Of a stretch of 12,369 nt of DNA, positions 6,689 to 12,369 are shown piece after piece (position 1 is the stretch's first letter; every line of letters begins with the position of its first letter). The DNA comes from Dehalococcoidia bacterium. Its GTDB lineage: Bacteria > Chloroflexota > Dehalococcoidia > SZUA-161. Position numbers and translations under genes: made by a program. The notes beneath the pieces are model-generated. The model made no database searches. It was not told the origin of the DNA and saw only the letters and a list, made by a program, of their open reading frames with translations. The stretch lies in contig SOKG01000121.1 of assembly GCA_004376205.1 (NCBI GenBank), forward strand, positions 1 through 12,369. The letters run 5' to 3'.

Positions 6689-7189
6689 TTACTGGCTATG
6701 CGCCAGCAATTGCGAGAGGCGCGCCTTGGTCATATGGCAGATGGCCACCGCCAAAGCATCGGCGGCATCATCGGGTTGCGGGACGGAGTGGAGCCCGAGC
6801 TGAATCTTGACCATCTCCTGAATCTGCCTCTTACCCCCATGGCCGTAGCCGGTGATATTCTGCTTCACCTCAAGCGGTGTATATTCGTAAACTGGAAGCC
6901 CCTTATTAGCTGCGGCAAGGATAGCTACGCCCCGAGCCTGCCCAACAGAAAGTGCTGTTCGGAGATTTCGGGCGATAAAGAGCTCCACAGCAGCCTCTGA
7001 TGGCTGGTGGCGTTCTATAAGGTCGATGAGGGCCCAGTAAAGAGTACGTAATCTATCTGGTGTAGCTTGTTTGGCTGAGGTGGACAAACATCCGTAGTCG
7101 ATTGTGGTGAACCCATCGTTGTTGTCCTCAATGAGACCATATCCCATCATCGCAATGCCGGGGTCAATACCCAAAACACGAGTTGGCAT
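6689..7189 (-). CDS. ruvC: Holliday junction resolvase RuvC
   Basis: 166 residues. RuvC is a dimeric, magnesium-dependent endonuclease that cuts Holliday junctions symmetrically after RuvAB migration. The RNase H-like fold shows the four acidic catalytic residues in their usual places: D9 in GIDPG, E69 in AAVELF, and D141 and D144 in DDAADALA. SVGQARGV (81-88) is a further conserved family block. The ATG at 7187-7189 is preferred over the preceding in-frame GTG, because GAGG lies 5 nt from the ATG and only 2 nt from the GTG. The gene begins 10 bp after yebC and its ribosome site overlaps the yebC stop region. Confidence 0.95.
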   Translation of the reverse strand: MPTRVLGIDPGIAMMGYGLIEDNNDGFTTIDYGCLSTSAKQATPDRLRTLYWALIDLIERHQPSEAAVELFIARNLRTALSVGQARGVAILAAANKGLPVYEYTPLEVKQNITGYGHGGKRQIQEMVKIQLGLHSVPQPDDAADALAVAICHMTKARLSQLLAHSQ

Positions 7190-7199
7190 CACAGCCTCG

Positions 7200-7949
7200 T
7201 CATCCCTGAAACTTCTCCACTACCTCGTTGGGGAAATCGGCGTTGGTGAATACATGCTGCACGTCATCCAGTTCCTCTAACCTGTCCAGGAGCTTAAGCG
7301 ACTGCAGTGCAGACTGTTCATCGAGAGTTATCATGGTCTTGGGGACCTGCAAGAGTTCAGCGGAGGAGACGGCGATCCCTTTCCCCTCCAGCGTTTTCCT
7401 TATTGCTTCAAGGTCTTGGATCTGTGTATGGACTTCCACTGTAGCCTCATCCACTTTAACGTCGTCAGCACCAGCATCGATTGCGAGCAAAGCCACTTCC
7501 TCAGCATCTACTTTGTCGGCCTCGATGGTGATCACGCCTTTGGGCTCGAATATCCAGCTTACGCAGCCGCTTTCTCCGAGGCTGCTGTTATTGCGGCTGA
7601 AGACGTTACGCACCTCGGACAGCGTCCGATTTCGGTTATCAGTGAGTGCCTGCAGCAGGATAGCGCTGCCGCCAGGTCCATAGCCCTCCAGTGTGACCTC
7701 AGTCAGGGCAGTGGCATCCGAAGAGCCAGTGCCACGCTTGATAGCGCGCTCGATGTTTTCCAGGGGCATGTTATTGTCATGAGCCCTCTGCACTGCCAGC
7801 CTTAGCCGAGAATTAGCCTGCGGGTCACTACCTCCCTGCCGGACGGCAATGCTGATCTCTCTGGCTAGCTTGGTAAAAACCTGCCCTCGCCTGGCATCAG
7901 CCAGGCCTTTTTGTCGTTTGATTTGCGACCATTTGGAATGCCCCGACAT
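7200..7949 (-). CDS. yebC: YebC/TACO1-family regulatory protein
   Basis: 249 residues, full family length. The signature start SGHSKWSQIKRQKG (2-15), the GYGPGG motif near residue 90 and SRNNSSLGESGCVSWIF (118-134) are diagnostic. Members have been described as transcription regulators and, more recently for parts of the family, as factors helping ribosomes translate difficult stretches such as polyproline; mitochondrial TACO1 is a translational activator. Which role applies here is not visible. It is cytosolic. Position directly ahead of ruvC is a widely conserved arrangement. Start: ATG with AGGAG 7 nt upstream. It begins 39 bp after the B12-binding subunit on the same strand, and I saw no convincing promoter in that gap. 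Confidence 0.93.
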   Translation of the reverse strand: MSGHSKWSQIKRQKGLADARRGQVFTKLAREISIAVRQGGSDPQANSRLRLAVQRAHDNNMPLENIERAIKRGTGSSDATALTEVTLEGYGPGGSAILLQALTDNRNRTLSEVRNVFSRNNSSLGESGCVSWIFEPKGVITIEADKVDAEEVALLAIDAGADDVKVDEATVEVHTQIQDLEAIRKTLEGKGIAVSSAELLQVPKTMITLDEQSALQSLKLLDRLEELDDVQHVFTNADFPNEVVEKFQG

Positions 7950-7988
7950 ATCCTCTCTCCTACAGTCCTATCGGCCAAAGGCATCGCC

Positions 7989-8402
7989 TTATTTCGTCTT
8001 TTTCTCGGCTATGGCTTTCCTGATGAAGTCGGCGATCTCACTGGTAGGAGTGCCTGGACCGAAGACACCCTGAACCCCCATTTGTTGCAGGGCTGGATGA
8101 TCTTCCTCCGGAATGATGCCACCTGCCAGGACTATCGTATTTTCCAGCCCCTTTTCGCGGAGTTGTTCCAGGATGAGCGGGAATAACTCAAGGTGTGCGC
8201 CGGATAGGATACTCACGCCAACGATGTCCACATCCTCTTGCAGTGCGCTTTGAGCGATCATCTCTGGTGTTTGGCGAAGCCCGGTGTAGATCACCTCCAT
8301 GCCAGAATCGCGTAGAGCGCGGGCTACCACTTTGGCGCCCCGGTCATGTCCATCAAGACCAGGCTTAGCCACGAGAACCCTGATTTTCTGTTCATCTGCC
8401 AT
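7989..8402 (-). CDS. Methylmalonyl-CoA mutase, B12-binding small subunit
   Basis: 137 residues, a stand-alone cobalamin-binding domain. It holds adenosylcobalamin for the large subunit, which converts methylmalonyl-CoA to succinyl-CoA or the reverse. The base-off/His-on signature DGHDRG is at 17-22, with H19 as the lower cobalt ligand. It is followed by the S-x-L element in GVSILSGAH and the GG of VLAGGIIP, which together line the nucleotide tail of the cofactor. The large subunit in this operon ends before such a domain, so the pair forms the split, archaeal-like type of mutase. It begins 16 bp after the degenerate epimerase paralogue. GGAAGG lies about 9 nt before the ATG. Confidence 0.93.
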   Translation of the reverse strand: MADEQKIRVLVAKPGLDGHDRGAKVVARALRDSGMEVIYTGLRQTPEMIAQSALQEDVDIVGVSILSGAHLELFPLILEQLREKGLENTIVLAGGIIPEEDHPALQQMGVQGVFGPGTPTSEIADFIRKAIAEKKTK

Positions 8403-8418
8403 AGTAAACTGCCTTCCC

Positions 8419-8844
8419 CTACATTTGTTGATCGAGTTCGATTAGCACGCCTAGAGTCGACTTGGGATGAATAAAAGCCATCTTGGCACCCAGTTCCTCC
8501 CCTATTTCTCCATATTCCCCGCTCTCTATTACGCGCACTCCACTTTCCTTGAGACGCTTGACTTCTTCTTCCATGTTATCGACCCACAGACCAAGGCGGC
8601 ATAAGCCCTCTCCCCGCCTCTCCAGCCACCGTGCTAAGTTGCCTCCTGCGGGGTCTTCTGGCCCCACCGTGGGCTGTAACAGCTCGATGGAGCAATTGCC
8701 CACAGGAAACATGACAGCCTTCACCCCGGGCATCTCCACCACCCCTTGATCCCAGGGCTTGAGACCGAAAACTTCGGTATACAGTCTCTGTGCCTCCTCA
8801 ATGTCATTGACTACGATGCCCACAAAGCTGACCTTTGTGATCAC
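8419..8844 (-). CDS. VOC-superfamily protein, degenerate methylmalonyl-CoA epimerase paralogue
   Basis: 141 residues with the two-repeat vicinal-oxygen-chelate fold, clearly related to the epimerase encoded just upstream: the starts align without gaps and both end in a GVLIEL block. Of the four metal ligands expected in an epimerase, the two acidic ones remain (E54 in IELLQP, E136 in GVLIEL). Both histidines are gone: F7 replaces the first and R83 the second. It therefore probably does not bind cobalt, manganese or similar ions in the usual way and may not epimerise methylmalonyl-CoA. It could be a structural or regulatory partner, or act on another acyl-CoA. The reading frame is intact. Start: GTG at 8842-8844 with AGGGGG close upstream, 9 bp after the epimerase stop. 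Confidence 0.85.
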   Translation of the reverse strand: MITKVSFVGIVVNDIEEAQRLYTEVFGLKPWDQGVVEMPGVKAVMFPVGNCSIELLQPTVGPEDPAGGNLARWLERRGEGLCRLGLWVDNMEEEVKRLKESGVRVIESGEYGEIGEELGAKMAFIHPKSTLGVLIELDQQM

Positions 8845-8853
8845 CTTTACCCC

Positions 8854-9252
8854 CTAAAGCTTCTGCGCCAGCTCAATGAGCACTCCGTTGGTGGAACGAG
8901 GGTGGAGGAAGCCGATCTTCCCTGCCAGTCCTTTTCTACCCTGCTTGTCAATAAGGTCTACACCTTTAGCTGCCAGCGACTCTAGCTCCTGGTCAACATC
9001 GTCGACCTCGAAGCATATGTGATGGACGCCCTCGCCCTTCTTCTCCAGGAACTTGGCTACCCCGCTGTCGGGGCTGATGGGCTCTATCAACTCGATCTCA
9101 ACGTCGCCTACAACGATCATGGCTGCCTTTATTCCCTGGTCGGCAACGGTCTCTACGTGAGAAGCCTTGATCCCGAGCAGGTTCTCATAGGTCTTCAGTC
9201 CCTCGTCAAGGTTACTTACCGCAATGGATACATGGTCAACCCTTTTGATCAT
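8854..9252 (-). CDS. mce: Methylmalonyl-CoA epimerase
   Basis: 132 residues from the ATG at 9250-9252. It interconverts the (S) and (R) forms of methylmalonyl-CoA, linking the carboxylation step of propionate metabolism to the B12-dependent mutase. All four ligands of the divalent metal are present in the VOC fold: H7 (VDHVSIAV), E54 (IELIEP), H78 (GVHHICFEV) and E127 (GVLIEL). An in-frame ATG four codons upstream (9262-9264) has no ribosome site. GGAGG lies inside that short extension, at the right distance from the second ATG, so the shorter start is preferred. It sits 44 bp after the mutase large subunit, which strongly supports the assignment. Confidence 0.93.
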   Translation of the reverse strand: MIKRVDHVSIAVSNLDEGLKTYENLLGIKASHVETVADQGIKAAMIVVGDVEIELIEPISPDSGVAKFLEKKGEGVHHICFEVDDVDQELESLAAKGVDLIDKQGRKGLAGKIGFLHPRSTNGVLIELAQKL

Positions 9253-9296
9253 TCTTTCCTCCATTTATGCTGCCCGATAGAGGGACTTATAGCAGC

Positions 9297-10955
9297 TTAG
9301 ATTACCAGAATTTCCTCCTGCTCCCCGAAGACGCCGCGGAGCACATCACAGATCTCACCCAGCGTGGCATAGGCCTCGACGCAATCGACAAGCGCAGGCA
9401 CGGTGTTCTCTTTGCTGCTTGCTACCTCCTTCAATCTGTTCATTGCCTGAGCTAGTTTCTCGCTATCCCTTTTTGCTCTCAGCGAAGCCAGGCGCTTCTT
9501 CTGCTTTTCAGCCTCAACCGGATCGATCCGGAGAAGTCCAGTTATCTCCGGATAGGGGGAAACGAATTTATTGACGCCGACTACAACCCTCTTTCCATTC
9601 TCAATATCCTTCTGAGTACGGTAAGAGCTTTCCTGAATCTCCCTTTGCTGGAAGCCGTGTTCAATGGCGGCCAGCGCGCCGCCAAGATCATCGATCTTTT
9701 CAATATATTTCTTGGCCTCTGCTTCCAGTGTGTCGGTCAGGTATTCCACGTAATAGGAACCACCCAGAGGGTCAATGCAATCGGCGACACCGCTCTCGTA
9801 GGCTAGAAGTTGCTGTGTGCGCAAGGCAGTTGTGACCGCATCTTCGCTGGGGGTGGCGTAAGCTTCGTCGCGGGAATTGGTGTGTAGAGACTGAGTGCCT
9901 CCCAATACAGATGCTAGCGCCTGGATGGCGGTCCTCACGATGTTGTTATCTGGCTGCTGTGCTGTCAATGTGTGCCCACATGTCTGTGTATGAAAGCGTA
10001 GCATCATTGAACGAGGGTCCTTGGCCCCAAACCTCTCCTGCATAATCTTGGCCCACAGCCGTCGCGCTGCCCTGAACTTGGCTATCTCCTCGAAGAGGTT
10101 AGTGTTGGCTGCAAAGAAGAATGAGAGCCTGCCAGCGAATTTATCTACGTCCAGGCCGGCGTCAATAGCTGCCTGTACGTAGGCGATTCCATTAGCCAGG
10201 GTGAAAGCCGCTTCCTGCGCTGCCGTAGAACCTGCTTCCCGGATGTGGTAGCCGCTTATACTGATGGTATTCCACTGAGGAAGGTGCTCGGCACAGTAGT
10301 GGAAGATGTCTGTGGTCAGCCTCATCGATGGTCTGGGCGGGAAGATGTAGGTGCCGCGAGCGATGTACTCCTTAAGGATATCATTTTGGATGGTGCCATT
10401 GAGCTTTGACGGGTCGACCCCTTGCTTCTTGCCCACAGCGATGTACATCGCCAGTAGGACAGGAGCGGTGGAGTTGATGGTCATAGACGTGCTTACCTTG
10501 TCCAGAGGGATTCCCTGGAAAAGGGTTTCCATATCCTCGAGACTGGCTATGGGGACTCCTACCTTACCTATCTCGCCGTGTGCCTTGGGGCTGTCTGAGT
10601 CGTAGCCGATCTGGGTGGGCAAATCGAAGGCCACACTGAGCCCAGTCTGCCCCTGCTCCAAGAGGTAGTGATAGCGGTGGTTGGTCGCCTCTGCCGAGGC
10701 AAAGCCAGAATATTGACGCATGGTCCAGATTCTTCCCCGGTACATCGTCGGCTGCACTCCCCGGGTAAAGGGAAACTCGCCAGGGTAGCCCAGTTCCTGG
10801 TCATAATCGAAAGCTTGACGGTCATCAGGGGTATATACGTCGTCGATCTCGATCCCTGAAGTGGTCAGAAAACGCTCCTCTCGTTCTGGGAAGCGATTTA
10901 TCGACGGCTGCAGTACCTTCTCCTGCCACTCTCGCTTACTGTTGCTGGTGTCCAT
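9297..10955 (-). CDS. Methylmalonyl-CoA mutase, large (catalytic) subunit
   Basis: 552 residues, the length of large subunits that lack their own B12 domain. The TIM barrel binds the CoA ester and, with adenosylcobalamin held by the small subunit, rearranges the carbon skeleton between methylmalonyl-CoA and succinyl-CoA by radicals. Residues matching the Propionibacterium enzyme are visible: Y82 in QYSGFAS (Tyr89), R200 in IARGTYIFPP (Arg207) and H237 in SISGYHIREAG (His244). Tyr and Arg at the first two positions point to methylmalonyl-CoA; isobutyryl-CoA mutases carry Phe and Gln there. Start: ATG with AGGAG 5 nt upstream. It is the first gene of the minus-strand operon. No MeaB/ArgK chaperone gene is in the window. 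Confidence 0.95.
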   Translation of the reverse strand: MDTSNSKREWQEKVLQPSINRFPEREERFLTTSGIEIDDVYTPDDRQAFDYDQELGYPGEFPFTRGVQPTMYRGRIWTMRQYSGFASAEATNHRYHYLLEQGQTGLSVAFDLPTQIGYDSDSPKAHGEIGKVGVPIASLEDMETLFQGIPLDKVSTSMTINSTAPVLLAMYIAVGKKQGVDPSKLNGTIQNDILKEYIARGTYIFPPRPSMRLTTDIFHYCAEHLPQWNTISISGYHIREAGSTAAQEAAFTLANGIAYVQAAIDAGLDVDKFAGRLSFFFAANTNLFEEIAKFRAARRLWAKIMQERFGAKDPRSMMLRFHTQTCGHTLTAQQPDNNIVRTAIQALASVLGGTQSLHTNSRDEAYATPSEDAVTTALRTQQLLAYESGVADCIDPLGGSYYVEYLTDTLEAEAKKYIEKIDDLGGALAAIEHGFQQREIQESSYRTQKDIENGKRVVVGVNKFVSPYPEITGLLRIDPVEAEKQKKRLASLRAKRDSEKLAQAMNRLKEVASSKENTVPALVDCVEAYATLGEICDVLRGVFGEQEEILVI

Positions 10956-10995
10956 TCATACTCCTTTAGCCTCGAAAATCCCTTTGCCCAAAAGA

Positions 10996-11024
10996 AGTGT
11001 ATCCCATCCACTGATTAGTGTCAA
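10996..11024 (-). promoter_or_regulatory. Sigma70-type promoter of the mutase-yebC-ruvCA operon
   Basis: On the minus strand, a perfect TTGACA (11019-11024) and TACACT (10996-11001) have a 17-bp spacer. The predicted start is near 10989, giving a leader of about 34 nt before the mutase ATG. It is the only strong promoter I found for the following seven minus-strand genes. Confidence 0.7.
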
Positions 11025-11094
11025 TTAGGAGCGAAGGTCCTGCAGATGGGGGCGAGGACGGTGTTTAGATGGCCTCTGCAAAGGGGTCGTAATC

Positions 11095-11103
11095 TGATAT
11101 AAT
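11095..11103 (+). promoter_or_regulatory. Extended -10 promoter of ruvB
   Basis: TGATATAAT (11095-11103) is a full extended -10 element, TG-N-TATAAT. No good -35 is visible at the expected distance, which is normal for extended -10 promoters. The predicted start is near 11110, about 63 nt before the ruvB ATG. Confidence 0.65.
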
Positions 11104-11105
11104 AG

Positions 11106-11127
11106 CGTCGTGACTCCTGTCACGACG
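11106..11127. repeat. Perfect inverted repeat over the predicted ruvB start, possible operator
   Basis: CGTCGTGAC (11106-11114), loop TCCT, then GTCACGACG (11119-11127): a perfect 9-bp inverted repeat. It begins 3 bp after the -10 box and is centred about 7 bp past the predicted start. Because transcription would begin inside the left arm, a DNA operator seems more likely than a full RNA hairpin. The regulator is unknown. The sequence does not match the LexA boxes I know. Confidence 0.55.
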
Positions 11128-11134
11128 GGGAATT

Positions 11135-11156
11135 CGTCGCCACGGGAGTGGCAACG
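11135..11156 (+). repeat. Second hairpin in the ruvB leader
   Basis: GCCAC-GGGA-GTGGC (11139-11152) forms a 5-bp stem, extended by three more pairs after one C/A mismatch (11135-11137 with 11154-11156). It lies fully inside the predicted leader and ends 16 nt before the ATG. It has no U-tract, so it is not a terminator. Confidence 0.4.
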
Positions 11157-11172
11157 CTACTGAAGAGGAACA

Positions 11173-12195
11173 ATGGAGCGCATAGTATCAGCCAAGCCCA
11201 GGGAAGAGGATGTTGTGCTTGATAGGGGGCTCCGGCCCAAGCAGCTCGTTGATTTTGTGGGTCAGGAGAAGGTCAAGGATAACCTCAATATAGCTATGGC
11301 TGCTGCGCAGGGCAGGGGAGAGGCGCTGGATCACATCCTGCTCTATGGCCCGCCGGGTTTGGGCAAGACCACGCTGGCCTACATCATCGCTGCCGAGATG
11401 GGGGTGAGCATCAAGATTACCTCCGGCCCCGCTATAGAACGACCTGGCGATCTCGCTGCTATCATCACCAATCTCAACAAGGGGGATGTCCTGTTTATCG
11501 ATGAGGTACACCGTCTGGGGCGGGTGGTGGAGGAGGTGCTGTATCCGGTGATGGAGGAGTTTGGTCTCGATATCGTCATCGGCAAAGGAGCAGGAGCGAG
11601 GAGCCTCAGGCTGAACCTGCCCCGCTTTACCCTTGTCGGGGCAACCACGCGCTTCGCAATGCTCAGCCCGCCGCTTCGTGATAGATTCGGGGCGGTGTAT
11701 CGGCTCGATTTCTACGATCAGGATGCTATCAAGGTCATTGTAGCGAGGTCAGCTCGCCTGCTCAGCCTGGAGGCAGAGGAGGAGGGGCTGGAGGAGATCG
11801 CTAAACGCTCTCGAGGTACCCCCAGGGTGGCCAATCGGTTGCTGAAGCGGGTTAGGGACTATGCCGAGGTAATGGCTCAGGGTGTGATCACCGAGGAGGT
11901 TGCCTTGGAGGCGCTGGGGCGGCTTGAGATCGATTCCATAGGGCTTGATGAAGTGGATCACAAGATCCTGCGCACTATAGTCGAGAAGTTCAATGGCGGG
12001 CCGGTGGGGCTGGATACCATTGCCGCTGCCATCAGCGAAGAGGCAGATACCATTATGGATGTCTATGAACCCTACTTGCTGCAATTGAGTTTTCTGGAGC
12101 GCACCCCGCGTGGCAGGGTGGCCACGCGCTTCGCTTACGAGCACCTGGGTTTGCAATACACCAAAGGGCAACCTGAACAACCCGGCCTGTGGTAA
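11173..12195 (+). CDS. ruvB: Holliday junction branch migration ATPase RuvB
   Basis: 340 residues, normal length. RuvB forms hexameric rings that pump DNA through the RuvA-bound junction. The AAA+ core has Walker A GPPGLGKTT (59-67, K65), Walker B LFIDEVH (107-113, D110 and E111) and sensor 1 GATTR (156-160). The probable arginine finger is in PLRDRFG (R171). The C-terminal winged-helix domain ends with FLERTPRGR. Start: ATG with GAAGAGGAA just upstream. The gene faces away from the mutase operon and is separated from ruvA and ruvC by about 4 kb, so the ruv set is split. queH follows on the same strand after 37 bp. Confidence 0.96.
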   Translation: MERIVSAKPREEDVVLDRGLRPKQLVDFVGQEKVKDNLNIAMAAAQGRGEALDHILLYGPPGLGKTTLAYIIAAEMGVSIKITSGPAIERPGDLAAIITNLNKGDVLFIDEVHRLGRVVEEVLYPVMEEFGLDIVIGKGAGARSLRLNLPRFTLVGATTRFAMLSPPLRDRFGAVYRLDFYDQDAIKVIVARSARLLSLEAEEEGLEEIAKRSRGTPRVANRLLKRVRDYAEVMAQGVITEEVALEALGRLEIDSIGLDEVDHKILRTIVEKFNGGPVGLDTIAAAISEEADTIMDVYEPYLLQLSFLERTPRGRVATRFAYEHLGLQYTKGQPEQPGLW

Positions 12196-12232
12196 TTAGG
12201 AGTCAATTGCCAGGGCGAAAAAGAGCAACAAC

Positions 12233-12369
12233 GTGACTTCCGTTCTTCTTCATACCTGCTGCGCACCCTGCTCCACCTATGTGGTGAATTGTCTGCAGGA
12301 GCAGCGTCTCGAGGTCAGCGCTTTCTGGTACAATCCCAACGTCCACCCTTTCCGGGAACATCAGCGCCG
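12233..12369 (+). CDS. queH: Epoxyqueuosine reductase QueH, N-terminal part (cut by window edge)
   Basis: Hand translation from the GTG at 12233 gives 45 codons running off the right edge. The start reads TSVLLHTCCAPCSTYVV and continues with WYNPNVHP, which matches QueH (DUF208). This family reduces epoxyqueuosine to queuosine in tRNA wobble positions, using an iron-sulfur cluster and paired cysteines; CC-x2-C is visible at the start. The GTG has only a weak ribosome site. A clear AGGAG (12198-12202) is too far upstream for it, and instead precedes an in-frame ATT (12206) and an out-of-frame TTG (12207). The downstream part, with the remaining cysteines, is outside the window. Confidence 0.88.
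   Translation, partial: MTSVLLHTCCAPCSTYVVNCLQEQRLEVSAFWYNPNVHPFREHQR

Noticed and set aside
6680..7000. 106-residue plus-strand ORF opposite ruvC
   Set aside because: Antisense shadow of a well-supported gene with all four catalytic acids present.
7228..7805. Long plus-strand ORFs opposite yebC
   Set aside because: Serine-rich and low-complexity translations typical of antisense frames; yebC is certain.
7978..7990. AAGGC-ATC-GCCTT hairpin between the B12 subunit gene and yebC
   Set aside because: A 5-bp stem with a 3-nt loop overlapping the stop codon and lacking a U-tract; too weak to break the operon.

Overview
The window looks like ordinary chromosome from a bacterium of the Chloroflexota, most likely class Dehalococcoidia or a relative. 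That placement is an inference from gene families and order: a short SagB-type nitroreductase beside hpt, a TPR protein beside gyrA, a split archaeal-style methylmalonyl-CoA mutase with separate B12 subunit, yebC-ruvC-ruvA, and ruvB followed by queH. No 16S rRNA or other decisive marker is present. No transposase, integrase, phage gene, CRISPR array, rRNA or tRNA was seen.

Left block (1-1476, minus strand): a compact purine-salvage operon read right to left. A SagB-type nitroreductase is followed 13 bp later by hypoxanthine phosphoribosyltransferase, whose TGA stop overlaps the ATG of adenine deaminase, which runs off the left edge. Adenine deaminase would make hypoxanthine and the transferase would convert it to IMP. 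A near-consensus promoter sits so close to the nitroreductase start that its mRNA is predicted to be nearly leaderless. A 315-bp divergent region (1477-1791) separates this operon from the plus-strand genes.

Middle block (1744-6084, plus strand): a TPR protein with a HIRAN-like middle domain and acidic tail, a very strong hairpin terminator, gyrA with its own promoter touching that terminator, and a DedA/VTT-family membrane protein. The last gene meets ruvA tail to tail, both ending in one shared CTAG.

Right block: a long minus-strand gene string (11024 down to 6081) reads methylmalonyl-CoA mutase large subunit, methylmalonyl-CoA epimerase, an epimerase paralogue that has lost both metal-binding histidines, mutase B12-binding subunit, yebC, ruvC and ruvA. 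ruvB and the start of queH run in the opposite direction from the same 217-bp divergent region. The three Holliday-junction genes therefore all lie downstream of one divergent control region, with the propionate/methylmalonyl-CoA module between it and ruvCA. A perfect 9-bp inverted repeat overlaps the predicted ruvB transcription start.

I see no clearly new multi-gene system. The most interesting points are the degenerate epimerase paralogue inside the mutase operon, the mutase/ruv arrangement with its candidate operator, the predicted leaderless nitroreductase transcript, and the odd translation start of queH.
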